This document shows positions 1 to 8,533 of a stretch of DNA of 64,000 nucleotides, piece by piece; position 1 is the stretch's first letter, and each line of letters starts with the position of its first letter. The stretch is taken from assembly GCA_023388075.1 (NCBI GenBank), contig JAEWGX010000041.1, positions 1 to 64,000 of the forward strand, written 5' to 3'. The notes beneath the pieces were generated by a model. The model searched no databases. It had not been told where the DNA came from and saw nothing but the letters and a program-made list of their open reading frames with translations. The stretch is from Pseudomonadota bacterium. GTDB lineage: Bacteria > Pseudomonadota > Gammaproteobacteria > Burkholderiales > Burkholderiaceae_E. Made by a program: the position numbers and the translations under genes.

Positions 1-592
1 GCGCGGCTTCACGCGCCCGCGGGGCCGGCGCCTGCGCCTGTTGCGCCGGGCTGACACTGCGCGGCGCCTGCTGCGGGGTCGGCCGCGCGCTGAAGGCCGG
101 CGCGACCGGCGCGGAAGCGGCCGAGCCGCCCTCCACCGTCTGGCGGGACGCCCTCAGCTCCGGAGGATCCAGCAGGAAGGTGTACTCGCGGACGAACTTG
201 CCCGAGGCCCAGTTGAGCTCCACCATGAGATCGACGAAGGGCTCGTTGATCGGCCTCGGCGAGGTCACCTTGATGAAGTGCCGCCCGTTGCGCTCCTCGA
301 CCGCCATGCGGATGCCGGCGAGGGCGTTGTTGAACTGAAGGCCGGCGGCGCGGAAGGCGTCGGGAGAAGCCAGCCGGGCGGAGAGGCTCGCCGCCTCGTC
401 CGGCGTCACCGAGGTGACCTCCACTTCGGCCTGCAGGGGCTGGCCGAGCGCGGATTGCACCGACAGGCGACCCAGGCCGGCGGCGTAGGAAGACGTGGAC
501 CAGCTCGCCAGCGCGACTGCGATGGCGGCCGCCAGGTGAGCGGTGGACGGCTTTCTAGACGACATCGAGAACGGGATCGATGATTTATGCAT
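1..592 (-). CDS. fimV: FimV-type protein, N-terminal part (runs off window)
   Basis: About 197 codons are visible; the gene continues beyond base 1. FimV is an inner-membrane, peptidoglycan-binding hub for type IV pili and cell-pole organisation. I recognise it by its conserved domain directly after a signal peptide (AAGLGRLSVQSALGQPL, about residues 37-53) and by the Ala/Pro/Gln-rich linker that begins near residue 160. The LysM, membrane and TPR parts would lie outside the window. The ATG at 592 gives a basic n-region and a hydrophobic core; an ATG at 565 is the alternative, and neither has a strong ribosome binding site. It lies 82 bases after asd on the same strand, the order usual in Burkholderiales. 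Confidence 0.85.
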   Translation of the reverse strand, partial: MHKSSIPFSMSSRKPSTAHLAAAIAVALASWSTSSYAAGLGRLSVQSALGQPLQAEVEVTSVTPDEAASLSARLASPDAFRAAGLQFNNALAGIRMAVEERNGRHFIKVTSPRPINEPFVDLMVELNWASGKFVREYTFLLDPPELRASRQTVEGGSAASAPVAPAFSARPTPQQAPRSVSPAQQAQAPAPRAREAA

Positions 593-674
593 GTTTCTTG
601 TCTTGGAAGACACGAATCCACCTCTCACTGGGTAGTCACTTTGACTGTAACATCAGGCACTTACGAGCGCAAGT

Positions 675-1853
675 TTATGCAGTTGCACTTTCGCGCTCCA
701 CGACAAGCCGCAACATCCGGCGAAGCGGCTCGGCGGCCCCCCAAAGCAACTGGTCGCCAACGGTGAAGGCGCTCAGGTACTCCGGCCCCATGGCCAGTTT
801 CCGCAACCTGCCGATCGGAATCCGCATCGTGCCGGTGACCGCCGCCGGTGACAGCCCCTGCACGCTGCTTACCTTGTCGTTGGGCACGACTTCTACCCAG
901 TCGTTGCCCCCGGCAAGGATCTCCTCGATACGGGCCAATGGCACGTCCCGGCGCAGCTTGATCGTCAGCGCCTGACTGTGACATCGCATCGCACCGACTC
1001 GCACGCACAGGCTTTCTACCGGAATGCGGCGGCCAGCCGATCGACCCAGCATCTTGTTGAGCTCGGCATCTCCCTTCCATTCTTCACGGGACATGCCATT
1101 TCCCAAGTCCTTGTCGATCCACGGGACCAGGCTCCCGGCGAGCGGTACCCCGAAGTGCTCGAGCGGGAACTCCGGGGCTGTCATCGCGGCGGCCACGCGC
1201 CGGTCGATCTCCAGGATCGGAGTGGCGGGATCGGCCAGCAGGTCCGCCACCGATCCGTGCAGGTAGCCCATCTGCGCCAGCATCTCGCGCATGTGCTGGG
1301 CGCCGGCGCCCGAGGCGGACTGGTAGGTCATGGCGCTGATCCACTCCACCAGGTCCTCCCGCAGCAGCCCGCCGAGCGCCAGCATCATCAGGCTGACCGT
1401 GCAGTTGCCGCCGACGTAGTCGCGGGTACCGGCCGCCAGCGCCGCGTCGATCACCTGCCGGTTGACCGGATCCAGGATGATCACCGCGTCGTCCTTCATG
1501 CGCAGGGCCGAGGCGGCGTCGATCCAATAGCCGTTCCAGCCCTTCGCCCGCAGCCGCGGGTGGACGTCGTTGGTGTAGTCCCCGCCCTGACAGGTGATGA
1601 TCGCCGCCATCGACGCCAGCGCGTCCAGGTCGCTTGCGTCCGAGAGCGGCTGGTCGCCAAGCGGCGCCCGGCCGCCGGCGTTGGAGGTGCTGAAGAAGTG
1701 CGGCTCCACCAGGTCGAAATCGCCCTCGGCCCGCATGCGCTCCATCAGCACCGAGCCCACCATGCCCCGCCAGCCCACCAGGCCGAGACGCAGGCGCCGG
1801 TCGGAGCCGTCGGCCCGCGAAGCGCGGACGAAGAGATCGTTTGGCTTGTTCAT
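675..1853 (-). CDS. asd: Aspartate-semialdehyde dehydrogenase
   Basis: Reduces aspartyl-4-phosphate to aspartate semialdehyde with NADPH, feeding lysine, diaminopimelate, threonine and methionine synthesis. With the ATG at 1853 it is 392 residues. The NADP loop GLVGWRGMVG sits at about 24-33, the catalytic Cys at about 151 in GGNCTVSL, and the active-site His at about 292 in RVGAMRCHSQ. The open frame extends further upstream, but 1853 is preferred because its ATG overlaps the leuB stop as ATGA, implying translational coupling. The short N-terminal extension before the Rossmann strand is longer than in the E. coli enzyme. Confidence 0.95.
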   Translation of the reverse strand: MNKPNDLFVRASRADGSDRRLRLGLVGWRGMVGSVLMERMRAEGDFDLVEPHFFSTSNAGGRAPLGDQPLSDASDLDALASMAAIITCQGGDYTNDVHPRLRAKGWNGYWIDAASALRMKDDAVIILDPVNRQVIDAALAAGTRDYVGGNCTVSLMMLALGGLLREDLVEWISAMTYQSASGAGAQHMREMLAQMGYLHGSVADLLADPATPILEIDRRVAAAMTAPEFPLEHFGVPLAGSLVPWIDKDLGNGMSREEWKGDAELNKMLGRSAGRRIPVESLCVRVGAMRCHSQALTIKLRRDVPLARIEEILAGGNDWVEVVPNDKVSSVQGLSPAAVTGTMRIPIGRLRKLAMGPEYLSAFTVGDQLLWGAAEPLRRMLRLVVERESATA

Positions 1854-2917
1854 AGTGCTGCAACCACTGCGTCGCCCATCTCGGAGCAACTGATACGACG
1901 TTCATCGGACCCGGCGATGTCCGCGGTCCGCAGGCCCTGGCTGAGGACCGCGCGCACCGCGCGCTCCACCTTGTCGGCGGCGGCCGGCTGATCCAGGGAG
2001 TACCGCAGGAGCATCGCCAGGGAGAGAATGGTAGCGAGCGGATTGGCCGCGCCGCTGCCGGCGATATCCGGGGCGGAGCCGTGTATCGGCTCGTACAGCC
2101 CGAATCCCTTCGCGTTCAGCGAGGCCGACGGCAGCATCCCGATCGAGCCGGTCAGCATCGAGGCCTCGTCGGACAGGATGTCGCCGAACATGTTGCCGGT
2201 GACGATCACGTCGAACTGCTTCGGGTTTCGAACCAGTTGCATCGCCGCATTGTCCACGTACATGTGCGACAGTTCGACGTCCGAATAGTCGCGGTGGACC
2301 TCGGTGACGACATCCCGCCACAGTTGTGTGGTTTCCAGGACATTGGCCTTGTCGACGGAACAGAGCCGCTTCTGCCGCTTGCGGGCGGCCTCGAAGCCCC
2401 AGCGCGCGATCCGGGCGATCTCGCCTTCGCTGTAGCGCATCGTGTCGAACCCTTCGCGCTCGCCCTTCTCGTTCCTGTGGATGCCGCGGGGCTGCCCGAA
2501 GTAGATGTCGCCGGTGAGCTCGCGCAGGATCAGCAGATCGAGCCCCGCCACCACCTCCGATCGCAGCGTGGAGGCATGGGCGAGCTCGGGATAGACGATT
2601 GCCGGGCGCAGGTTGGCGAAGAGGTCGAAGTGCTTGCGCAGGCGCAGTAGGCCCTGCTCCGGTCGGCTGGCGCGGGGGAGCTGGTCGTAGCGGGGTCCGC
2701 CCACCGCGCCGAACAGGATCGCCTGGGCCGACTCGCAGACCTCCAGCGTCTGCGGCGGCAGCGGATCGCCGTGGGCGTCGTAAGCCGCGCCGCCCACGAG
2801 GGCCGGCACCGTCTCGATGGCGAGACCCTGCTCGCCCAGCGCCTTCACCACCCGGAGGGCCTGCCCGGTAATTTCCGGGCCGATGCCGTCGCCGGCGAGG
2901 ACCGCAATTCTCATCAT
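1850..2917 (-). CDS. leuB: 3-isopropylmalate dehydrogenase
   Basis: Oxidatively decarboxylates 3-isopropylmalate with NAD in leucine synthesis. The 355 residues match the usual family length. It starts RIAVLAGDGIGPEI, carries LRELTGDIYFGQPRG, and has the metal/substrate segment MFGDILSDEASML followed by GLYEPIHGSAPDIAG. Two consecutive ATG codons (2917, 2914) are possible starts, preceded by AGGTAG. It overlaps asd by four bases. The 191 bases separating it from leuD hold no gene that I can support. Confidence 0.97.
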   Translation of the reverse strand: MMRIAVLAGDGIGPEITGQALRVVKALGEQGLAIETVPALVGGAAYDAHGDPLPPQTLEVCESAQAILFGAVGGPRYDQLPRASRPEQGLLRLRKHFDLFANLRPAIVYPELAHASTLRSEVVAGLDLLILRELTGDIYFGQPRGIHRNEKGEREGFDTMRYSEGEIARIARWGFEAARKRQKRLCSVDKANVLETTQLWRDVVTEVHRDYSDVELSHMYVDNAAMQLVRNPKQFDVIVTGNMFGDILSDEASMLTGSIGMLPSASLNAKGFGLYEPIHGSAPDIAGSGAANPLATILSLAMLLRYSLDQPAAADKVERAVRAVLSQGLRTADIAGSDERRISCSEMGDAVVAAL

Positions 2918-3108
2918 CTGTCTACCTGGTCAGCTCGTGATGTCTGGAAACGCCGGATACGCCGCACGACGCGACAACCGCGGCAACGTCTGCAACGGCC
3001 GCGCGCTCCATCCGGGGAGCATGCCGCGCCCGCTGGGTCGATCCGGACGGCGTGGCGCCGCCGCCGGGCGTCGCGGCCTGGCGGCAGGGACGCATTGCCG
3101 GGCTCCGA

Positions 3109-3753
3109 TCAGCGGGCGGCGAGCCAGGGCTCGGCCGCGAAACGCCTGGCCTCGTAGGCCCGGATCTGGTCTGCCTGCTGCAGCGTCAGGCCGATCTCGT
3201 CGAGCCCGTTGATCAGGCAGTGCTTGCGGAAGGCGTCGATCTCGAAGCGGCCCAGCACTTCCCCGTTGGTCGCCCGGACCTCCTGCTCGGGGAGGTCGAT
3301 CACCAGCTCGAAGCCGGGGAAGGCGGCGATGTCCGCGAACAGCCGGTCCACCTCCGACTCCGTGAGACGAATGGGCAGCAGACCGTTCTTGAAGCAGTTG
3401 TTGAAGAAGATGTCCGCGAAGCTGGGGGCGATGACGCTGCGGAAGCCGTAGTCCTCCAGTGCCCAGGGGGCGTGCTCGCGCGAGGAGCCGCAGCCGAAGT
3501 TCTTGCGGGCCACCAGGATGGAGGCGCCCTTGTAGCGCGGCTTGTTCAGCACGAAGTCCGGGTTGAGCGGCCGCGCGGCGTTGTCCATGCCGGGCTCGCC
3601 ATGATCCAGGTAGCGCCATTCGTCGAACAGGTTGGGCCCGAAGCCCGAACGCTTGATCGACTTGAGGAACTGCTTGGGGATGATAGCGTCGGTGTCGACG
3701 TTGGCCCGATCCAGCGGCGCCGCGATGCCACGGTGCACGGTAAAGGCTTTCAT
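3109..3753 (-). CDS. leuD: 3-isopropylmalate dehydratase, small subunit
   Basis: Small swivel-domain subunit of isopropylmalate isomerase, partner of LeuC. At 214 residues it has the usual proteobacterial length. Diagnostic segments are RANVDTDAIIPKQFLK near residue 18 and the loop NFGCGSSREHAPWAL near residue 84. It lies 76 bases after leuC and is followed by leuB, so the three leucine genes run leuC-leuD-leuB on the minus strand. Confidence 0.96.
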   Translation of the reverse strand: MKAFTVHRGIAAPLDRANVDTDAIIPKQFLKSIKRSGFGPNLFDEWRYLDHGEPGMDNAARPLNPDFVLNKPRYKGASILVARKNFGCGSSREHAPWALEDYGFRSVIAPSFADIFFNNCFKNGLLPIRLTESEVDRLFADIAAFPGFELVIDLPEQEVRATNGEVLGRFEIDAFRKHCLINGLDEIGLTLQQADQIRAYEARRFAAEPWLAAR

Positions 3754-3829
3754 TGCACGGCTCCCTTGGCGCTACGCGCCGTCCCTCCGAGAGGGAGCGA
3801 GACCACCTTGGGGCGGCCCGGCGATGGTC

Positions 3830-5242
3830 TCATGCCAGCCTCCTCACGTCCACGAAGTGGCCGAACACGCCTGCGGCGGCCGCCATCGCCGGGCTCACGA
3901 GGTGCGTGCGGCCACCGGCGCCCTGCCTGCCCTCGAAGTTGCGGTTGGAGGTGGAGGCGCAGCGCTCCCCGGGCTCGAGCCGGTCGGCGTTCATCGCGAG
4001 GCACATGGAGCAGCCGGGCTCGCGCCATTCGAAGCCGGCGGCCTTGAAGATCTTGTCCAGCCCCTCGGCCTCGGCCTGGATCTTCACCAGGCCCGAGCCC
4101 GGCACCACCATCGCGAGCTTGACCGAATCCGCCTTGCGGCGGCCCTTTACCACCGCGGCCGCCTGGCGCAGGTCCTCGATCCGGGAGTTGGTGCAGGAGC
4201 CGATGAACACCTTGTCCACCGCGATTGCATTCATGGGCGTGTTGGGCTGGAGGCCCATGTACGCCAGCGCGCGGGCCATGCCCTCTCGGCGCACCGAGTC
4301 CTTCTCGCGATCCGGATCCGGCACGCGGTCCTCGATGGTGGCGACCATCTCCGGCGAGGTGCCCCAGCTCACGTAGGGCGCGAGCCTGCTCGCGTCGACG
4401 CGGATCACGCTGTCGAAGCGCGCGCCCGGGTCCGAGCGCAGCGTGCGCCAGTAGGCGACCGCCTTGTCCCACAGCTCGCCCTTGGGCGCCATGGGTCGGC
4501 CCTGGAGGTATTGGATGGTGGTGTCGTCCACCGCGACCATGCCGCTGCGGGCGCCGGCTTCGATCGCCATGTTGCAGACCGTCATGCGACCTTCCATCGT
4601 GAGCGAGCGGATGGTGGAGCCGGCGAACTCGATGGCATGGCCGGTGCCGCCTGCCGTGCCGATGCGGCCGATCACGGCGAGGATCAGGTCCTTGGCGGTG
4701 ACGCCGCGCGGCAGCGGCCCCTCCACCTCCACCAGCATGTTCTTCTGCTTCTTGGCGACGATCGTCTGGGTGGCGAGCGCATGCTCCACCTCGGACGTGC
4801 CGATGCCGAAGGCGAGGCAGGCGAAGGCGCCGTGCGTGCTGGTGTGCGAGTCTCCGCAGACCACCGTCATGCCCGGCAGCGTCGCGCCCTGCTCCGGGCC
4901 GATCACGTGGACGATGCCCTGGCGACGGTCGGCGATGTCGAAGTAGGTGACGCCGAACTGCTCCGCATTGCGGTCCAGCGTCTCCACCTGCAGGCGCGAG
5001 GTCGGATCCGCGATGCCGTGCGCGCGGTCCGTGGTGGGCACGTTGTGGTCCACCACCGCGAGGTTCGCGTCCACCCGCCAGAGCGTGCGGTTGGCGGCGG
5101 AGATGCCCTCGAAGGCCTGCGGACTGGTCACCTCGTGCAGCAGGTGGCGGTCCACGTAGAGGAGGCTGGTACCGTCCTCGTCCTGGTTCACCACATGGGC
5201 GTCCCAGAGCTTGTCATACAGGGTGCGGGGATGGCTCGACAT
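3830..5242 (-). CDS. leuC: 3-isopropylmalate dehydratase, large subunit
   Basis: Iron-sulfur large subunit of isopropylmalate isomerase (2-isopropylmalate to 3-isopropylmalate). At 470 residues it has family length. The three [4Fe-4S] cysteines are visible in FIGSCTNSRIEDL (about 348) and EPGCSMCLAMN (about 409 and 412); the N-terminus is the usual TLYDKLWDAHVV. The 61 bases between it and the M48 protease gene upstream are too short to show a convincing leader or attenuator, so the leu genes may be read from further upstream. Confidence 0.97.
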   Translation of the reverse strand: MSSHPRTLYDKLWDAHVVNQDEDGTSLLYVDRHLLHEVTSPQAFEGISAANRTLWRVDANLAVVDHNVPTTDRAHGIADPTSRLQVETLDRNAEQFGVTYFDIADRRQGIVHVIGPEQGATLPGMTVVCGDSHTSTHGAFACLAFGIGTSEVEHALATQTIVAKKQKNMLVEVEGPLPRGVTAKDLILAVIGRIGTAGGTGHAIEFAGSTIRSLTMEGRMTVCNMAIEAGARSGMVAVDDTTIQYLQGRPMAPKGELWDKAVAYWRTLRSDPGARFDSVIRVDASRLAPYVSWGTSPEMVATIEDRVPDPDREKDSVRREGMARALAYMGLQPNTPMNAIAVDKVFIGSCTNSRIEDLRQAAAVVKGRRKADSVKLAMVVPGSGLVKIQAEAEGLDKIFKAAGFEWREPGCSMCLAMNADRLEPGERCASTSNRNFEGRQGAGGRTHLVSPAMAAAAGVFGHFVDVRRLA

Positions 5243-5303
5243 ATCCCACGATTATGCCACGCCAACCCCCTTTTCCCGTCTGAACGGGCTGCTGCGACAG
5301 AGG

Positions 5304-6200
5304 CTACTTGCGCGCTTTTTCGTAGAGCGGCATCACGCGCGCCGAGTAGTCGCGCAGGTCCGCGATCCGCGACTCCGGCGACGGGTGGGTGGACAGGAAC
5401 TCCGGCCCGCTGCCACTGCCGGCCGCGGCGGACATCTTCTCCCAGAGCGTGATGGCCGCGCGCGGGTCGTAGCCGGCGCGGGCGGCGAGCTCCACGCCGA
5501 TGCGGTCGGCCTCGGTCTCGTGCAGGCGGCTGTGCTTGAGGCCGAACACCGCGTGGTAGGCCATCTGCGTCAGGTCCGCGCCCACCTGTCCCGCCCCCAG
5601 GATGGCGGCGCCCACGCCGACCACCAGGCCGGTGGTGGCCTGCTCCGAAGCCCGCTCGCGAGCGTGCTCGCGCAGCGCGTGCGCGATCTCGTGGCCCATG
5701 ATGGCGGCGATCTCCGCATCCGTCAGCTTGAGCCGGGTGATGATTCCGCTGTAGAAGGCGATCTTGCCGCCCGGCATGCACCAGGCGTTGAGCTCGTCCG
5801 ACTTGATGACGTTGACCTCCCACTTCCACTTGGGGGCGTCGGCGCGGAAGACGCCCGTCTGCGGGATCAGGCGCTGCGCGATGGCGCGCACGCGGGCGGT
5901 CATCGCGGGATCCGCGTTCAGGTCTCCCTCGGCCTTCTCCTTGGTGAGCACCTCGTTGTAGGCGGCGACCGCGCCCTTCTGCAGCTCCTCTTCGGACACC
6001 AGCGTGGACATCCGCTGCTTGCGGTCGAGGCCGATGGCGCCGCCTTCGGTGGTCTGGACGGTGGTGCAGGCGCCGGCGAGCAGGCCGCCGACGACCAGTA
6101 TGCCGGCCGCGAGCCAGGTCCGGCCTGGTCCGACGCGCCGGCGAACGGTTGCCGCTTGCAGGGCGCCGGCCGTGGCGCCATCCCTTTCCATGACCTTCAT
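5304..6200 (-). CDS. M48-family metalloprotease, lipoprotein
   Basis: A 298-residue zinc metalloprotease of the LoiP/BepA type, expected to act on misfolded envelope proteins from the periplasmic face of the outer membrane. The zinc motif HEIAH lies near residues 168-172, the third ligand Glu in HETEADRIG near 227, and the C-terminal substrate segment STHPSPESRI follows. The N-terminus is hydrophobic and ends LAGAC, a lipobox, so it is probably lipid-anchored. The ATG at 6200 is preferred: an AGAGGAGG site precedes it and it overlaps the transporter stop as ATGA. An ATG at 6191 is also possible. Confidence 0.92.
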   Translation of the reverse strand: MKVMERDGATAGALQAATVRRRVGPGRTWLAAGILVVGGLLAGACTTVQTTEGGAIGLDRKQRMSTLVSEEELQKGAVAAYNEVLTKEKAEGDLNADPAMTARVRAIAQRLIPQTGVFRADAPKWKWEVNVIKSDELNAWCMPGGKIAFYSGIITRLKLTDAEIAAIMGHEIAHALREHARERASEQATTGLVVGVGAAILGAGQVGADLTQMAYHAVFGLKHSRLHETEADRIGVELAARAGYDPRAAITLWEKMSAAAGSGSGPEFLSTHPSPESRIADLRDYSARVMPLYEKARK

Positions 6201-7414
6201 GTGCCCTCCTCTGCTCTGCCGGCCCAACGATGCAACGCCAATGCCGCCAGCCACCCGAGGGCTGCAGCGACCGCGGCGGCGCGGAACGTCGCGGCCGCTC
6301 CCCAAGTCTGCCAGATAATGCCCGCCCCTACAGCGCCAAGGGCGCCGCCCACACCGTAGGCGACCGCCGTGTAGAGCGACTGCGCACGGGCCTGGTGGCG
6401 CGTGCCGAAGCGCTGGTAGAGCACCGCCATCGAGGCGCTGTGGTTGAGCGCGAAGGTGGCCGCATGCAGCACCTGGGCGGCGGCGAGCGTGAGCGTCGCG
6501 GCCACCGGGCCCATGCCGGCCGCCTCCGCGGTCATCAGGAACCGCAGCACGCAGAGCGCGAGGGTCGCCGCGAGCAGGCCGGTCGCCGGGAAGCGGTCGA
6601 AGAAGCGCTTCTGGCAGAGGAAGAGGACGATCTCGGCCACCACCCCGAGCGCCCAGAAGAGGCCGATCGCGGTGCGCGAGTAACCCAGCCCCTCCAGGTA
6701 GAGCGAGAAGAAGGCGTAGAACGGGGCGTGCGCGACGATGGTGAGCAGCGCCGCGGCGAGGAAGGCGAGCAGCGCGGGCTGAAGCAGCTCGTCGCGAAGT
6801 CGCGCGCCCGCCGCCCGTGCCGGCAGCTCCGTGGCGGCGGGCAGGCGGCGCGTGGCGAGCAGCAGCGCGATCGAGGTGGCCGCGAGCAGGTACGGCACCA
6901 GCCCGACGCCGGCGATGTCCAGCAGCGGACCGAAGCCGGCCACCGCGACGATGAAGCCGACCGACCCCCACACCCGCATCCGGCCATACCGGCCGACGTC
7001 GCCTTCGGCGAGGCGCAGCGACATCGACTCGGTGAGCGGCACCTGCCCGGCGGCGGCGAGATAGAGCAGCGCCATCACCACCGCGGCGGCGACAAACCGC
7101 GCGGACGGGTCCAGCGCGCCGGCCTGGGGCAGAAGCAGGCACATTGCCGCCATCACTCCGGCTCCGGCCTGCAGCAGCACCCGGATGCGGCCATGGCGGT
7201 CCGCCGCCCAGCCCCAGACCGGCGGCGCGACGATCCGGATCAGGTGCCCCAGCGCGACCAGGGCGCCGATCTGGAAGGCGGTCATGCCCCAGTGGCTGAA
7301 GAGCAGCGGCAGGTACGGCCCGCTCGCGCCGACGAACGCGAAGTAGAGACCGTACAGCCGCGCGATGTCGGCCGCGCGGGCGCTCGCCGGCGCCAAGGGC
7401 GAAAGCGGCGTCAG
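6197..7414 (-). CDS. MFS transporter (MFS_1-like, LacY/nucleoside-permease-like)
   Basis: About 400 residues with roughly twelve hydrophobic segments. The family signature is ARLYGLYFAFVGASGPYLP at the start and HFIRI-type loop GHLIRIVAPPVWGWAADRHGR near residue 65, as in the PucC/HsrA/NupG-like MFS_1_like group; the substrate cannot be read from sequence. There is no ATG near the N-terminus. A CTG at 7414 would overlap the aroC stop as CTGA, matching the NTGA couplings elsewhere here, while a TTG at 7396 is an alternative. The start is therefore uncertain. Its stop overlaps the M48 start. Confidence 0.8.
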   Translation of the reverse strand: MTPLSPLAPASARAADIARLYGLYFAFVGASGPYLPLLFSHWGMTAFQIGALVALGHLIRIVAPPVWGWAADRHGRIRVLLQAGAGVMAAMCLLLPQAGALDPSARFVAAAVVMALLYLAAAGQVPLTESMSLRLAEGDVGRYGRMRVWGSVGFIVAVAGFGPLLDIAGVGLVPYLLAATSIALLLATRRLPAATELPARAAGARLRDELLQPALLAFLAAALLTIVAHAPFYAFFSLYLEGLGYSRTAIGLFWALGVVAEIVLFLCQKRFFDRFPATGLLAATLALCVLRFLMTAEAAGMGPVAATLTLAAAQVLHAATFALNHSASMAVLYQRFGTRHQARAQSLYTAVAYGVGGALGAVGAGIIWQTWGAAATFRAAAVAAALGWLAALALHRWAGRAEEGT

Positions 7415-8523
7415 GCGCCGCCCGCGGGGGCCGACGCCGGGATCGGCGCGAGGCCGCTCCTGACGTCGCCGCACTGCGCGCGATGCAGCAGGCAATGGTC
7501 CATGAGAACCAGGAGCAGCATCGCCTCGGCGATCGGGGTGGCGCGGATGCCGACGCACGGGTCGTGCCGGCCGAGCGTCTGGACCTCCACCGGCCGGCCG
7601 TCGAGGTCGATCGAGTGACGCGGCTGGCGGATGCTGGAGGTCGGCTTGATCGCGATCGAGACCGTGATGTCCTGGCCGCTCGAGATGCCGCCGAGGACGC
7701 CGCCGGCGTTGTTGGTGCGGAACCCTTCCGGCGTCAGCTCGTCGCCATGCACGCTGCCCCGCTGCGCGATGCTGCCGAAGCCGGCGCCGATCTCCACCCC
7801 CTTCACCGCGTTGATGCCCATCATCGCGTGGGCGATGTCGGCGTCGAGCTTGTCGAAGAGCGGTGCGCCGAGTCCCGGCGGAATGCCGCTCGCCACTACC
7901 TCGACGCGCGCGCCGCAGGAGTCGCCTTCCTTGCGCAGGCGATCCATGTAGGCCTCGAGCTGCGGGACCGCGGATGCATCGGCGACGCCGAACGGATTGT
8001 CGGCGACGTCCGACCAGCGCAGGAAAGGCACCGCGATCTCGCCGAGCTGCGAAAGGTAGCCCCGCACCGACGTGCCGTAGGCACCCGCGAGCCACTTGCG
8101 GGCCACCGCCGCTGCGGCGACCACGGGTGCCGTGAGCCGCGCCGACGAGCGGCCGCCGCCGCGGTAGTCACGCCCCCCGTACTTCTGGAAGTAGGTGTAG
8201 TCCGCGTGGCCGGGCCGGAAGGTGCGCGCGATGTTGCCGTAGTCCTTGCTGCGCGCATCCTGGTTGCGGATGAGCAGCGCGATCGGCGTGCCGGTGGTGA
8301 CGCCCTCGAAGACCCCGGAGAGGATCTCCACCTGGTCGGCCTCCTGCCGCTGGGTGACATGGCGTGAGGTACCGGGCCGCCGCCGGTCCAGGTCCGGCTG
8401 GATGTCGGCCTCCGAGAGCGGCAGGCCCGGCGGGCAGCCGTCCAGCACGCAGCCGATCGCCGGGCCGTGCGACTCGCCGAAGGTGGTGACGCAGAAGAGC
8501 CTGCCGAGCGTGTTGCCTGCCAT
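7411..8523 (-). CDS. aroC: Chorismate synthase
   Basis: Last step of the shikimate pathway, EPSP to chorismate, using reduced FMN. At 370 residues it has family length. The N-terminus is MAGNTLGRLFCVTTFGESHG. Signature regions are GHADYTYFQKYGGRDYRGGG (about 105-124), GDSCGARVEVVASGIPPGLG near 200, and the C-terminal RHDPCVGIRATPIAEAM. It lies ten bases after gltX on the same strand. Confidence 0.97.
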   Translation of the reverse strand: MAGNTLGRLFCVTTFGESHGPAIGCVLDGCPPGLPLSEADIQPDLDRRRPGTSRHVTQRQEADQVEILSGVFEGVTTGTPIALLIRNQDARSKDYGNIARTFRPGHADYTYFQKYGGRDYRGGGRSSARLTAPVVAAAAVARKWLAGAYGTSVRGYLSQLGEIAVPFLRWSDVADNPFGVADASAVPQLEAYMDRLRKEGDSCGARVEVVASGIPPGLGAPLFDKLDADIAHAMMGINAVKGVEIGAGFGSIAQRGSVHGDELTPEGFRTNNAGGVLGGISSGQDITVSIAIKPTSSIRQPRHSIDLDGRPVEVQTLGRHDPCVGIRATPIAEAMLLLVLMDHCLLHRAQCGDVRSGLAPIPASAPAGGA

Positions 8524-8533
8524 GCGATGGATC

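Noticed and set aside
2918..3108. Small gene between leuB and leuD
   Set aside because: The open frame there overlaps leuD in another phase and has shadow composition; no entericidin-like lipoprotein or other known insert is present.
5243..5303. Leucine leader peptide/attenuator
   Set aside because: Only 61 bases separate leuC from the upstream gene and no Leu-codon run or alternative hairpins are visible.
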